Origin: Hugenholtzia roseola DSM 9546
GTDB taxonomy: Bacteria; Bacteroidota; Bacteroidia; Cytophagales; Bernardetiaceae
Assembly: GCF_000422585.1 (NCBI RefSeq)
Contig: NZ_KE383878.1
Span: 359,194 to 394,870, forward strand
Direction of reading: 5' to 3'
Length of the DNA stretch: 35,677 bases
Both the position numbers and the translations under genes were made by a program. Each line of letters begins with the position of its first letter. Positions within the stretch are counted from its first letter, which is position 1. The notes under the pieces were generated by a model. That model was not told the DNA's origin and did no database searches. It was given only the letters and a program-made list of their open reading frames with translations. Shown one piece after another: positions 1-10,545 of this stretch.

Positions 1-3000
1 TGCACCAGAAGCCAAACCTGCCGTTTGTGAAACCGTCGCGCCTGCACAATTATCCGCAAAGGTAGGCGCAGGATAAGTTACGGCTGCACCACAAACTCCA
101 GCGTCGTTATTGACAGAAATATTTGCAGGGCAGGAGATAGTCGGTGAAATAATATCAACCGTAACGACTACATCAAAAGGCGTTCCTGCACAACCAAAAT
201 AGTCAGGTGTAACCGTGTAAGTAACCGTTCCCGAACCTGAAAGCGTTTGGGCAATCGTTGTCCCTGCCCCTGCACTCTGCCCTGTAACTGTACCCGTAGC
301 AGCAACTGTCCAAGAAAAAGTTGCCCCCGCTGGACTACTACTTAATGTGATATTCGTAGTTGCCCCCGAACAGATGGTTTCGGAAGGAGGCGAGGCAGCG
401 TAAGTAACGGCAGGACAACCGACTGTAATTTGATAGTTGCCATCTGCAAAATAACCTGTACCGTCAGTAGCGCGAAGTGTGAAACTGGAAATGCCATTAA
501 CCGTTGGCGTACCCGAAATTTCGCCTGTTGTCGGATTTAGGACAAGCCCCGTAGGGAGTGCGCCCGTTTGAACGGCATAGGTAGTTATTGGATTTAGACC
601 CGAAACGGCAACCGTTTGTGTGTAAGCAGCCCCCACAGTTCCGTTGGGCAAAGGTGAAGGCGTGGTAAAGGCAAGCGGAGCGCAAACAATCGTATGCGTA
701 TTACCTGCATCTAAAAACCCTATTATATCGCCTACCGAAAAGGAAGCCGCAATGGGTAGCTGCATCAACATATCACGTGTAGGAATTGCTGCATTTGCAA
801 CCGAAGTCGTAATCCAGAAATAACCCGTCTGCCCGTCGTTGATGGTTTGTGGCGTGGCTATATTGAGCGAACTGCCCGAAGTTACAATGCCTACTGGTGT
901 AGAGATGGCGGAGGCAGTGGCAAAATCATTTGTTGTATTGTACCAAAGTTGGAAATTTACTAAGTCCGAAACCTGATACGAGCCAGAAGTGGTTAGATTG
1001 ATAGACTGAAAATCGGTATTGCCCCCTACAACGGCAGCCGAAAACGCATAAATAGGATAGTCGGCTGTTCCCTGTGGCACGTTTGAAGCCGCAAGTGGAA
1101 TGGTAGTGAGCGTAATTTCAGGTTTTGCAAAGAGCGTGAAAGTTTGTTCTGTACTAAGGTCTAAGGCGTTGGTGGTATAAGTAGGAGGAGGGTCGGAAAA
1201 AGTGGTAGTAATACCTGTGTTTTCCCAAAAGCCTGCATTTAGCTTATGCACCTTTGCACCTGCCAAAGTAGAGGAAGGCAAAATTGCAACCTCGCTACTG
1301 CCATCTGCCGCCACTTTCCAAATTCCCGAAGCAGGGTTGAATGTACCCGCAGGATTTAGAGGCGCAAGCGGTGTGCTAAATCCTGCTGAGGCTGCACTGC
1401 CTGTCGTTCCTACGCGCACCTGCACCATTTCCAAATTTGTACCTACACCGAGTGGGAAAAGGGCAAAATTTAGACTTGTCAAGTTTTGGCGCGTGAGCCT
1501 ACCTGTCCCTTCTGCAATTACAAAAGAGGCTGCCGTAATGGGAAGCGGTTGAATTTGGTCATTGACGGCTGTATTGGATAAGGTTAGATTATTTGCACCC
1601 AAAACGACACGCCCGTCAGTCAGGGTAAGCGTACCCGAAGCAGTAACATTACCCTGCAAAGTTTTCAAAGCTCCACCCTGAATTTCTATGTTTTGATAGT
1701 TGGGCGAGGCAAAAACGTTTTGGTCGACATTGCCTGAATAGCGCACAATACTTGTCCCTGCGCTGGTATTGTTGAAGGCATTGAGCGTATTGTTTGCCCC
1801 TTTTAGGTCTAAAAGTTGGGTGCTGCCCACTCCTGCATTATGGACAATGATAGAGTTGGCATTACCATTCAAGGTATTATTGACTGTAACGGTAGCATTT
1901 CCTATTCCAAAATCAAGGGTTGCGCCGTTGGAATTTTGTAGGTTTAAATCGTTTGTCGTGATAATTGTACCATCTACTAAGGTCAGGGAAGCTGCCCCTG
2001 TGGTATTGTCAAAAGCTACATTTTGGGCTGTAATTGTGCCTGCTACTGTATTTCTGCTATTTCGGAAAAATAACTGACGATAGGTAGTAGGCGCAGGGCT
2101 TGCTGTGCCACTTTGATAGATGACATCATTCGGATTTGTGTTAAAATCCAAATTCGCTGCCGCCATCTGAATCGGCACATCACTATTGTAGTATAGTGCG
2201 GCGTTATTGACAAAATTTCCTGTGCCGTCGATAGTTGCGGTAGCGGTAGCAACTTGAAAGAAAGGCGTATTGTTGGTGAAAATTGCGCCTGCCTCGACAA
2301 AAAGTGTTCCGTTGATGTCAATAGCACCAGCAGTGCCTGTCGTGGTGTTGCTTTCGATAGTTAGGTTTTGGAAACTAAAACCGCTTGTGCCTAAGCCTAT
2401 AATTTGGTGAGTGGCAGGTGCGATATCAGGCATCACAATCGTATGCCCATTGGATAGAAAACCTGAATTTGCCCCATTGGTAGCTCTAAGGTCGCCATAA
2501 ACGTCTATGCTGGTAGGCGTGACGGTTTCCAAGCCCAATACACCTGCACTTAGGTTGTTTTCTATGGTCGGATAGCTGCGAAGGGCGATTTGATAAGCGG
2601 CTGCACCATTGAAGCGGACAATATTAGTAGGCGTTGTGAAGAAGTCGCCGCTTGTACTGGCGATTGCAAGAGCAGCCGTATTTCCGCTTATTTCTAAAAT
2701 GCCTGTGCCGCCACTATTGAGGATTGTTGTTGTGGCGAGCGTGTGGTTAAGATTCTGCAAATCCAAAGTGCCTGAAAGCGTAATTTGCAAAGGCGCAATG
2801 GCAATATCTGCCGTAACAGTGTGGTCTATCACAACATTTGCCCCTGCTGGTGGCACACAATCGCAGCTTGCGCCTCCTAACGCTACCGTCGACCAAGTAC
2901 CATCGCCAATAGTCGCATCTGTCCAATCGCCATCTTTGCGAGAGTAGTAAACGCCACAGTTGAAAGTATCTCCGTTAATCGTCCAACTTTTAGTACCTAC

Positions 3001-6000
3001 TAAGGTTGTGTTTCTTTGCGTTTGAGCGGCGCAATAAGTACGACCCAAAGCACCTAACGTCACGTTATTAGGCGTACTTGGATTTGTAGCCCAACCGATA
3101 AGTGTAGCGTCGTAATTGGCTGTGTTCATGCCGCAATTATCGAGCATATTATTCATATCTACCCCTGCGGTTCTCAAATTCCAACTGCCTAAGTTTTGGT
3201 TGAAAGCAGTTGCATTTAGAAACATATTTGACAGGTTTATTACATTGTTTACGTTCCAAGTAGCTAAGTTTTGGTTAAAGCTGCTTGCATTGTAAAACAT
3301 GAAACTAAGGTCTGCCACGCTGCTTATATCCCAAACTGTTATGTTTTGGTTGAAAATAAAGCAACCCCAAAACATATTTCCCATATTAGTTACGTTGCTA
3401 ACGTCCCAGTTATCAAGGGGTTGATTGAAGGCGATATTATTGACAAAAAGCCCGTTCATGTTCGTTACACTGCTCACATTCCAACTATTGAGAGGCTGAT
3501 TAAAAATGTTACAACCCCAGAAGGTATTGCTCATAGTTGTTACGCTGCTAACGTCCCAAGCATCGAGTGGTTGATTGAAATTGCCACAACCCCAGAACAT
3601 AAAATTTAAGTTTTGAATCGTGCTTACGTCCCAATTATTGAGGTTGCCATTGAATAGGGTTGCGGCGCGAAACATTTGGGCTAAATTGCTGACTCCGCTC
3701 AAATCGGGGGCATCGGTGGCGTTGTAAGTTAGATTTCCACAACCCCAAAAAGCGTTTTCCATTGAAGTCCAAGCAATATCCCCCCATTGCTCGATGCTGC
3801 GGATTTTTAGTCTATCACCGCCATTATTAAAATAAATACGGGGGAAATCGCCTGTTATAGAAACTGTGTAAGTGCCTGCGGTGGTGTAAGTATGGGTAAA
3901 AGGAAAGTCGACATCTGTTAGAACTTCAATGTTGGAATCGCCCCAATCAACAGTAAAGTTGTAGCCAGTGCCATCATGCGGAATGGTAATGCTCTCATTT
4001 GCAGCGGTAGTCTGCCACGTCGTAACAAAGGGACTGCCCTCTTTTATACCAAACTCTTTTACGCTTGTATCGAAAAGGTAGGCAGGTAGGCGGTATTCGT
4101 CGGAAGCAGGGTAGTCTGTGGTAGGAAGCGGATTCCAAGCGGTGGTGTATTCCTGAATTTTGGAAAAGTTAGGCACAATACCCGCCCCTTGTGGATTGAC
4201 CAAAACGACATCAGAAGTAGCCCCACTATTTTGGGCAAACCAAGAAGCTGTTCCCGAAGTCAAAGGTGCAGTGGAAGTGCCAAAGCGCACGTTGGCATTG
4301 GCTGCCGCATTGCTTAGGCGCAAAGGCTGATATTGAGTATCGCTACCGATAGGGAAAGTAAAATTTGTATTGGCATTTAATAATATAAAGCTACCCAAAT
4401 CATTTGTTTCTATCCAGCCTGTATTGCGCGTAAGAGCAGCGGCAGTGCCCGAAAAGCCAAAGTCATGCGTATTTAAAGTAAGCCTTCCTTCCTCTAAATG
4501 CAATGATTGGGCATTGATAGATTGTGCCAAACCTACGTTTGCGGCGTTGTCGATGGTAAGAAGGGCGAAGTTTGTACCACTCGAACCCCCTATGGTTTGG
4601 GCGTTAGTGCCGATAAAACTCACACCAAAAGTATCTGGGTCAAAATTGCCTGCCCCTGCATTATTGGTAAAGTTTCCTATTAGGCTAATATTGCCTAAAA
4701 GGGTTTTTACGTTTGCGTTAGTCAAGGTCAAACGTCCATAACTACCCGACGAAGGTGCGAAGATGTTTTGAGCGACAGTACCGTTGTAATTAACAAGGCT
4801 ATTGGCAGACGAGATAAGTGTGCCATTAAAAGTGTTACCTGTTCCGTTCAAATTGAGGGTATGAGCAACTCCCCCAGTTGACATATCTAAAATTCCCACT
4901 CCTATGATGTTTGTGAAATTCAACGTGCGTGCAGTCGCAATAGTAGTAAGTGTGCCTTGTTGGATATTTAGAGTGTTCGTTCCACCAAAGGTGATATTTC
5001 CACCCAAAGTAACCGTATTGGCGGCTGCGTCTTTGTCTATTCTTACCTCAAAAGCACCTGTTCCTGCTGTAAAAGGCAAGTTGCCTGTAACCGTTTGGTC
5101 ATTTGCACCTGCAAAGACTAATCGCGAGTTGGTGTAGTGTTCAAATGCGCCTGCATTATTAAAATCACCTTCCAAAATTAGCTCACCTAAGGCTGCACCG
5201 TTATTAGAGGTGAAGCGGAAAAAACCTGCTGTACGTGTGAAATCGCCCCAAACTTCTAAAGCAGTGGAAGCCCCCGCAGGGTTTGCCTGAATGGTAAAGT
5301 CGTCCTCTATTATACAATTACCCTCTACTAAGAAATTATTGACGGTAGCTCCACCTCCATTTTTTAAAGTTAGCGAACCTGTACCTACATTAAGTACAGT
5401 GAAATTTCCTTTCACCGTGCAGTTTTCATTAACTCCTGCATTAAACAAACTTGTCCCTATGGTCTGACTTGGGGAATCCCAAACCAAATGTCCAAAAGAT
5501 TGTCCACTGATATTAGTTGGTTGTAAGTTTGTCATACCCGTAACGTGGCAAGTAGAGGTGTTGCCCCAAGTAGCCGTAGGAATGGCACCGCCGTTCCTTG
5601 CATGAATGTAGGTAGAGCCATCGGCGAAGGTAAGAGCAGGGGCGGCAGGAATTGTCCCACCTTGATTGCTCACCGTTCCATTAAAAGTGGTAGCAGTAGC
5701 AAGGTTAAGCGTTCCTGCCAAAAGATTTATCGTAGAGCCTGCGGTATTGGTAGAAAGCGTAAAGGGGTTGGTATTGCCGTTTTGCAAAGTAAGCACCCCA
5801 AAGCCTGTGATGTCAATGGTATTGTTCAAAGCGATGTCGCCCGCACCAGCAACCGTAACTTCGTCTGTGTTTCTAATATAAACTGTCGCATTTGCCACAC
5901 CCGCAGGCGAACAGTTGCAAGGGTTTGTCCCATCGTTCGACCAATTATTGCTATTCACGTTCCAAGTGGCATTGCCGAGGGTGTAGTAGGTAGTAGGGGG

Positions 6001-9000
6001 GGAAAAGATGGTAAAATTGCCAGAAGATTCTATGCCAGATGTTGAAAAAGTAGGGTAAGTAACTGTAGAAGGCAGTAATGTCCATGCACCAGCCACCTCT
6101 TTGTGTATTCTTCCTGTTGCAATCGCATCTGTAACATTATTAAATGTTATAACATTGCTCGCAGCTACAAATATATCCCACATACCCGCCGTAGGGTTTG
6201 TGCCTGTAATGGCAGGACTGATAGGTGTTACAAACCTCACCCTATTGCTACCCGCACCAATATTCATTGTTACTAACCTTTTGGCAGTAGCATCTCCCAC
6301 AGGAAACTGGGCTGAGGGAAATCCGGCTCCGGGATTTCTCTGAAAACTACCTGTACCATTGGTTTCTATCCAACCTGCACCTGTAATAGCAGCTACAGTA
6401 GAGGGGTATAAAATATTACTTGACCCTATCACAAATCTACCTGCCGTAAGTGTTAAGGTTTGGTTTATGGCATAACTAAACGTATTTGTAATAGTAACCG
6501 TAGGGGTAGCAGCCGTATTGTTAATGGTCAAATTCCTAAAATTTGTTGCACTACTTCCGCCTATGGTTTGAGGAGAAGTACCACTGAATATGACTGTGCT
6601 ATTTGCAGCGGCTGCATTGAAACTTGATACATTATGGTTATTGAGCCAATTTCCTTTAAGGTCTAAGGTATTTCCATTCAAATTAAAATTACTTGTGCCT
6701 GTATGAGTCAAGGTGAAGTTCCCTTGCACTATCATAGAAGCATTATTATTTTGAGGAACAGTTTGCGAAAAACAAGCCCACTCAAAGTTACCAAACGTCT
6801 GCCCCAAACCCGCAGAAATGGCTAAGTTTGTTATGCCCGTAATGCGACAGTTAGAAGTCGCTCCCCAAGTAGCCGTAGGAATGGCACCGCCATTTCTTGC
6901 ATGAATGTAGGTAGAGCCATCGGCGAAGGTAAGAGCAGGGGCGGCAGGAATTGTCCCACCTTGATTGCTCACCGTTCCATTAAAAGTGGTAGCAGTAGCA
7001 AGGTTAAGCGTTCCTGCCAAAATATTTATCGTAGAGCCTGCCGAAGTAGTAAGCGAGGCGATGGCATTGGTGTTACCATTAGTTAAAGTCAGCGTACCAT
7101 ATAGGTCTATGCTATTGCCTGTGGCAATATTAACAGCCAAGGGGACACCTACCACATGCCCACTATTGATGATGACCGTCGCATTTACCTGCCCTACTGG
7201 ACTGCAATTACAACCTGTTACCCCGTCAGTCGACCAAAAGTTGCTATTCACATCCCAAGTAGCATTGCCCAAAGTATAATACGCCGTAGTAGAAAAAATA
7301 CCAATCTGGCGTGGTGCGCCTACAAAAGGTACTAAAGCCTCGTAATCAGTAGCAGAAGGGTAGGTAGTTGGGGTTATGGTATTCCAAATAGTACCATCAT
7401 AAAATGCTATTTCAGACACTCCCACACTTATTGCTCCGCCTATGGGATTCACGATACGAATATTTGAACTGGTAGAACCATTGTTTATCTCCCAAGCCCC
7501 TAAGCCGCTATTGGGTACAGCAGGGGTAGGAGTGCGAAAGCGCACCGAAGCATTTGCCACAGCGTTATTGATAATGACAGATTGACGTGCCGCATTACTG
7601 CCCACAGGGAAAAGTAAATCTGTTCCAGCCACTGATTTGATAAAAGTACCTGTACCATTGGTATTTACCCAACCGCCAGTTACGATAGGGTCAGCACTGC
7701 TATTGTGTGTAAGGGTATTTGTTCCTAATACAATTCTACCGAGTGCTAGTGTTAAATCATTATCTACCACAATAGACCTACTAAGGGTAACAGTAGAGGC
7801 AGCCGATTGGTTGATGGTCAAATTATGAAAAGTAGTATTGACACCTCCGCCAATAGTTTGATTAACACCTCCTGTAAAAGAAACTGTGCCTGCCCTTGCC
7901 TCAAATGCTCCGTTATTCACCAAACCAAAATTTGCGGCTAAGGGTGCAAATGTAAGTGGATGATTGCTTAGGGTTACATCAAGCGTAGCACCTGTATTTA
8001 TCGTTAGATTTTGCTGCACCGTAGTTGCACCCGTCAGATTTGCCGTACCCGCGCTGGCTATCACGAGGTTTCGATAGGTAGTAGCAAGTACATCTGCATT
8101 TAAAGCTGTGTATTCTACAATATTTCCTGCATTTGTAGAAGCATCAAAAGTAGCAATCGCAGGGGCAAGTACCGCAACGTAACGCAAGCGTGCATTTGTA
8201 CCATTGACAAAAGAACCGAGTCCTACTAAACGTCCGGTAACGAAAGTACCTGTGCTGTAATTATTTTGTAGCGTAACGCCCGAAGACACATCTAAGCCTA
8301 TATTGGTAATAAACTGAATTTCTCTTGCAGTACCATTGGCAATCGTAACATTGCTATTGAGCGTACCCGAAGCATTGAAACTGCCGAATACCATATTTGA
8401 ACCAACAGTAGTAGCTAAATTGGTAATTGTAACAGGATTATTTTCAAAAACATAACTAATACTTTCAACCAAATTAAATTCAATAGCTGCCGCATTATTC
8501 GTTATATTGCCTCTGAAACGGAAGGTAGAGTTATTGGCAGCACCTGTTACGCGCAAGGCTCTGTTGTTGGTAAGCGTGCCTCTAAAAGTAGTAGTCCCGC
8601 CTGAAGCATTATCCTCAAATGTGCCGCTATTGATGGTATTGCCTCTAATATCGAGGTCGAAATTTTCGGTGAGTAAAGTCCCCCCTGTCTGTATGGTCAA
8701 GTCGTTACAAGTCGAATTTGCATTGAGAGTTACAATATGTCCGCAGATGACCACATTATTGTTTTGAGTAGGGATTGCTCCTGAAGACACACCGCCACAA
8801 GCATCGACACTCCACGTATTAGGGTCGTTCCAATCCCCATTTTGGCGGGAAAATAAAATAGGGCGATGCAGGTGTACAGATGTTTGATTATTCAAATATC
8901 CCACAACAAAATCGGTGTAGCCGTCATTATTGAAATCAGCAGGCACAATATTTATGGTTGCTGTTGTAGTGGTATTTAAAGTAATCGGAGCTTGAAAAGT

Positions 9001-10257
9001 ACCATCTCCATTCCCTATACGTACTCTAACACTTCCCCCGTACTGCGTATAAGCAATATCTGCATTGCCATCTCCATTAAAATCTGCTGCCACGACTCCT
9101 CTTGCGTCGGTAGACCCTGTTGGTGTCAAGTTGGTAGGTGTTCCAAAACCTCCTAAACCATCATTAAGCATCAGGAAAACCCCCGCATCAAAATTACCTG
9201 AACCTGCCAAATCTATATCTCCGTCATTGTCGAAATCTGCTCCTGAAATGTAAGTACCGTTTTGTCCGTAGCTATAAAAGGTAAAGGCTGGAAAAGTGTT
9301 CACTTGCCCTGCACCGTTATTAAAACCTATGTGGCAGCCTGTCCCTTGTGAACCTACTGCTACATCTATATCTCCATCACCGTCAAAATCAGCAAGAAAG
9401 ACATCAGTAGCATTGGCAATAGTACGGGTATAAGCCGTAAAACTAGCTGCTCCATTGTTAAGAAGTGTAGCAACCCTATTGCCCGTAAAATCTGTACCGA
9501 CAATATCTATATAACCGTCATTATTCATATCAGCCACCTCGATGCCATTGCGATACGTCCCAATATTTGCTCCCACAGTAAAGCCTCCTGTACCATCACC
9601 TAAAAGAATGCGAGTTTCAGTACCAGTACCTCCAGCACCTCCCACAACGATGTCCATATTGCCATCACCGTTGAAATCGGCTGCTGCACCTCTATCACCA
9701 TCGGTATGTGTAGTAGGCGTGGCAAAACCACCTTCACCATCTCCTAAAAACAACTGCCCCGAACCAGTGGCATAAAAATCCATATTGCCGTCGTTATTAA
9801 AATCTGCCACTACATTCGCTCTTGTGTTCTGGCTTGTAGGATAAGAAGTAGCATTATAACGAATATTCTCTACAATAGCATTAGGCGTTTGTGTCGTTCT
9901 GAAAAAATAGGGGCTTACCAATAAAGACGAGCCGAAGCGGTTGGAAATATTATTTTCTACATAAATAGGTTCTTGTGAAACTGCCCCCGCAGGCACTTCC
10001 ACCGTCAGACTCGTAGCCGTCCCCCCAGTAGGAATTACCCTCGCCCCACCAAAATACACTGTATTATTCGTATGCGGCACAGCAAAGTTATTACCATTGA
10101 TAGTAACAACTGCGCCCACAGCTCCAGAGGTAGGTGCGAAAGAACTTATCGTAGGCACTTGCGCCCTAAGCCAAGACGCGCCTATTGAGGTCAAAAATAA
10201 GAGGCTCAAAAAAGAAAAAACAAACTTTTGCAGCAGTAGGGTAGAAAAATTTTTCAT
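1..10257 (-). CDS. Giant secreted multidomain surface protein (adhesin-like), C-terminus outside window
   Basis: One frame stays open from an ATG at 10257 to the left edge, giving at least 3419 residues; it was checked line by line for stops. Residues 1-33 are a signal peptide ending near WLRAQ. An IPT/TIG domain follows (about 34-115). Seven FG-GAP/VCBS-type repeats with DxNxDGxxD calcium loops (for example DFNNDGNMD, DFDGDGDID) fill about 135-465. Long beta-rich, Asn/Thr/Gly-rich stretches follow, divided by recurring GDW...TW and C-N-C-S-P segments. A BspA/DUF285 block of seven roughly 25-residue WDVSxVxxMxxMF units with FNQPL lies at about 2160-2380. Near the right end of the visible protein come an Ig-like (He_PIG) domain, a PKD-like domain and an HYR domain (ISCPANISV). 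Such proteins are usually exported by type IX secretion and anchored by a C-terminal sorting domain, which cannot be seen here. Likely adhesion or surface-layer role; substrate unknown. Confidence 0.93.
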   Translation of the reverse strand, partial: MKNFSTLLLQKFVFSFLSLLFLTSIGASWLRAQVPTISSFAPTSGAVGAVVTINGNNFAVPHTNNTVYFGGARVIPTGGTATSLTVEVPAGAVSQEPIYVENNISNRFGSSLLVSPYFFRTTQTPNAIVENIRYNATSYPTSQNTRANVVADFNNDGNMDFYATGSGQLFLGDGEGGFATPTTHTDGDRGAAADFNGDGNMDIVVGGAGGTGTETRILLGDGTGGFTVGANIGTYRNGIEVADMNNDGYIDIVGTDFTGNRVATLLNNGAASFTAYTRTIANATDVFLADFDGDGDIDVAVGSQGTGCHIGFNNGAGQVNTFPAFTFYSYGQNGTYISGADFDNDGDIDLAGSGNFDAGVFLMLNDGLGGFGTPTNLTPTGSTDARGVVAADFNGDGNADIAYTQYGGSVRVRIGNGDGTFQAPITLNTTTTATINIVPADFNNDGYTDFVVGYLNNQTSVHLHRPILFSRQNGDWNDPNTWSVDACGGVSSGAIPTQNNNVVICGHIVTLNANSTCNDLTIQTGGTLLTENFDLDIRGNTINSGTFEDNASGGTTTFRGTLTNNRALRVTGAANNSTFRFRGNITNNAAAIEFNLVESISYVFENNPVTITNLATTVGSNMVFGSFNASGTLNSNVTIANGTAREIQFITNIGLDVSSGVTLQNNYSTGTFVTGRLVGLGSFVNGTNARLRYVAVLAPAIATFDASTNAGNIVEYTALNADVLATTYRNLVIASAGTANLTGATTVQQNLTINTGATLDVTLSNHPLTFAPLAANFGLVNNGAFEARAGTVSFTGGVNQTIGGGVNTTFHNLTINQSAASTVTLSRSIVVDNDLTLALGRIVLGTNTLTHNSSADPIVTGGWVNTNGTGTFIKSVAGTDLLFPVGSNAARQSVIINNAVANASVRFRTPTPAVPNSGLGAWEINNGSTSSNIRIVNPIGGAISVGVSEIAFYDGTIWNTITPTTYPSATDYEALVPFVGAPRQIGIFSTTAYYTLGNATWDVNSNFWSTDGVTGCNCSPVGQVNATVIINSGHVVGVPLAVNIATGNSIDLYGTLTLTNGNTNAIASLTTSAGSTINILAGTLNLATATTFNGTVSNQGGTIPAAPALTFADGSTYIHARNGGAIPTATWGATSNCRITGITNLAISAGLGQTFGNFEWACFSQTVPQNNNASMIVQGNFTLTHTGTSNFNLNGNTLDLKGNWLNNHNVSSFNAAAANSTVIFSGTSPQTIGGSSATNFRNLTINNTAATPTVTITNTFSYAINQTLTLTAGRFVIGSSNILYPSTVAAITGAGWIETNGTGSFQRNPGAGFPSAQFPVGDATAKRLVTMNIGAGSNRVRFVTPISPAITGTNPTAGMWDIFVAASNVITFNNVTDAIATGRIHKEVAGAWTLLPSTVTYPTFSTSGIESSGNFTIFSPPTTYYTLGNATWNVNSNNWSNDGTNPCNCSPAGVANATVYIRNTDEVTVAGAGDIALNNTIDITGFGVLTLQNGNTNPFTLSTNTAGSTINLLAGTLNLATATTFNGTVSNQGGTIPAAPALTFADGSTYIHARNGGAIPTATWGNTSTCHVTGMTNLQPTNISGQSFGHLVWDSPSQTIGTSLFNAGVNENCTVKGNFTVLNVGTGSLTLKNGGGATVNNFLVEGNCIIEDDFTIQANPAGASTALEVWGDFTRTAGFFRFTSNNGAALGELILEGDFNNAGAFEHYTNSRLVFAGANDQTVTGNLPFTAGTGAFEVRIDKDAAANTVTLGGNITFGGTNTLNIQQGTLTTIATARTLNFTNIIGVGILDMSTGGVAHTLNLNGTGNTFNGTLISSANSLVNYNGTVAQNIFAPSSGSYGRLTLTNANVKTLLGNISLIGNFTNNAGAGNFDPDTFGVSFIGTNAQTIGGSSGTNFALLTIDNAANVGLAQSINAQSLHLEEGRLTLNTHDFGFSGTAAALTRNTGWIETNDLGSFILLNANTNFTFPIGSDTQYQPLRLSNAAANANVRFGTSTAPLTSGTASWFAQNSGATSDVVLVNPQGAGIVPNFSKIQEYTTAWNPLPTTDYPASDEYRLPAYLFDTSVKEFGIKEGSPFVTTWQTTAANESITIPHDGTGYNFTVDWGDSNIEVLTDVDFPFTHTYTTAGTYTVSITGDFPRIYFNNGGDRLKIRSIEQWGDIAWTSMENAFWGCGNLTYNATDAPDLSGVSNLAQMFRAATLFNGNLNNWDVSTIQNLNFMFWGCGNFNQPLDAWDVSSVTTMSNTFWGCNIFNQPLNSWNVSSVTNMNGLFVNNIAFNQPLDNWDVSNVTNMGNMFWGCFIFNQNITVWDISSVADLSFMFYNASSFNQNLATWNVNNVINLSNMFLNATAFNQNLGSWNLRTAGVDMNNMLDNCGMNTANYDATLIGWATNPSTPNNVTLGALGRTYCAAQTQRNTTLVGTKSWTINGDTFNCGVYYSRKDGDWTDATIGDGTWSTVALGGASCDCVPPAGANVVIDHTVTADIAIAPLQITLSGTLDLQNLNHTLATTTILNSGGTGILEISGNTAALAIASTSGDFFTTPTNIVRFNGAAAYQIALRSYPTIENNLSAGVLGLETVTPTSIDVYGDLRATNGANSGFLSNGHTIVMPDIAPATHQIIGLGTSGFSFQNLTIESNTTTGTAGAIDINGTLFVEAGAIFTNNTPFFQVATATATIDGTGNFVNNAALYYNSDVPIQMAAANLDFNTNPNDVIYQSGTASPAPTTYRQLFFRNSRNTVAGTITAQNVAFDNTTGAASLTLVDGTIITTNDLNLQNSNGATLDFGIGNATVTVNNTLNGNANSIIVHNAGVGSTQLLDLKGANNTLNAFNNTSAGTSIVRYSGNVDQNVFASPNYQNIEIQGGALKTLQGNVTASGTLTLTDGRVVLGANNLTLSNTAVNDQIQPLPITAASFVIAEGTGRLTRQNLTSLNFALFPLGVGTNLEMVQVRVGTTGSAASAGFSTPLAPLNPAGTFNPASGIWKVAADGSSEVAILPSSTLAGAKVHKLNAGFWENTGITTTFSDPPPTYTTNALDLSTEQTFTLFAKPEITLTTIPLAASNVPQGTADYPIYAFSAAVVGGNTDFQSINLTTSGSYQVSDLVNFQLWYNTTNDFATASAISTPVGIVTSGSSLNIATPQTINDGQTGYFWITTSVANAAIPTRDMLMQLPIAASFSVGDIIGFLDAGNTHTIVCAPLAFTTPSPLPNGTVGAAYTQTVAVSGLNPITTYAVQTGALPTGLVLNPTTGEISGTPTVNGISSFTLRATDGTGYFADGNYQITVGCPAVTYAASPPSETICSGATTNITLSSSPAGATFSWTVAATGTVTGQSAGAGTTIAQTLSGSGTVTYTVTPDYFGCAGTPFDVVVTVDIISPTISCPANISVNNDAGVCGAAVTYPAPTFADNCAGATVSQTAGLASGA
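5564..5742. repeat. Internal duplication, copy 2 (in the giant surface protein gene)
   Basis: This 179-bp segment matches 6863-7041 with only three mismatches and no gaps. The copies are 1299 bp (433 codons) apart and in the same frame, so both encode nearly the same 60 residues (about residues 1506-1565 here). Flanking sequence is related only at protein level. Confidence 0.9.
6863..7041. repeat. Internal duplication, copy 1 (in the giant surface protein gene)
   Basis: Partner of the segment at 5564-5742, 176 of 179 bases identical, encoding about residues 1073-1132 of the surface protein. The identity ends sharply on both sides. Confidence 0.9.
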
Positions 10258-10317
10258 AAGTTTGGAGAGGTAGTAAAAAGGCTTTCTATAAAAGCAAAGT
10301 ACAGACGCTTTTGTTTA

Positions 10318-10344
10318 GAAAGATAATAGGGTAGTTTTCAACAA
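10318..10344 (-). promoter_or_regulatory. Possible promoter of the giant surface protein gene
   Basis: On the minus strand a TATCTTTC box (10325-10318), one base off TAnnTTTG, lies 16 nt downstream of TTG (10344-10342), about 60 bp ahead of the ATG at 10257. The spacing is a little short for the Bacteroidota consensus, so the call is weak. Confidence 0.3.
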
Positions 10345-10394
10345 TCTAAGTTACGTTTTTTTTGCCAAAAAGATGAAAATAGACCTAAAAATCG

Positions 10395-10433
10395 AAAAAA
10401 AAAGCAGGCTCTCACCACAATTTAGAAAGCCTG
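10395..10433 (-). terminator. Rho-independent terminator behind lptE
   Basis: Read on the minus strand, CAGGCT and AGCCTG form a perfect 6-bp stem around an 18-nt loop, followed by C and nine T. It ends the regulator-lptE transcription unit before the surface protein gene. Confidence 0.7.
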
Positions 10434-10545
10434 TTTCTATTTTCTCTTGCTTAAAAGCTAATTTATTTCTAAAAAAAGTAAAAATCATCACAATCCTGCC
10501 GCCCCCTGCACCAAAAAGCAAGTCTGCAAAAGGAGCAAGCCCATT

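Noticed and set aside
3130-3790. Evenly spaced repeats of about 75 bp that might suggest a CRISPR array
   Set aside because: They are in frame and degenerate at the third base, and encode the BspA/DUF285 protein repeats.
5545-6045. Plus-strand frames across 1-10250, the longest of 166 codons
   Set aside because: They lie antisense to the continuous minus-strand surface protein frame and share its repeats; none has domain features.
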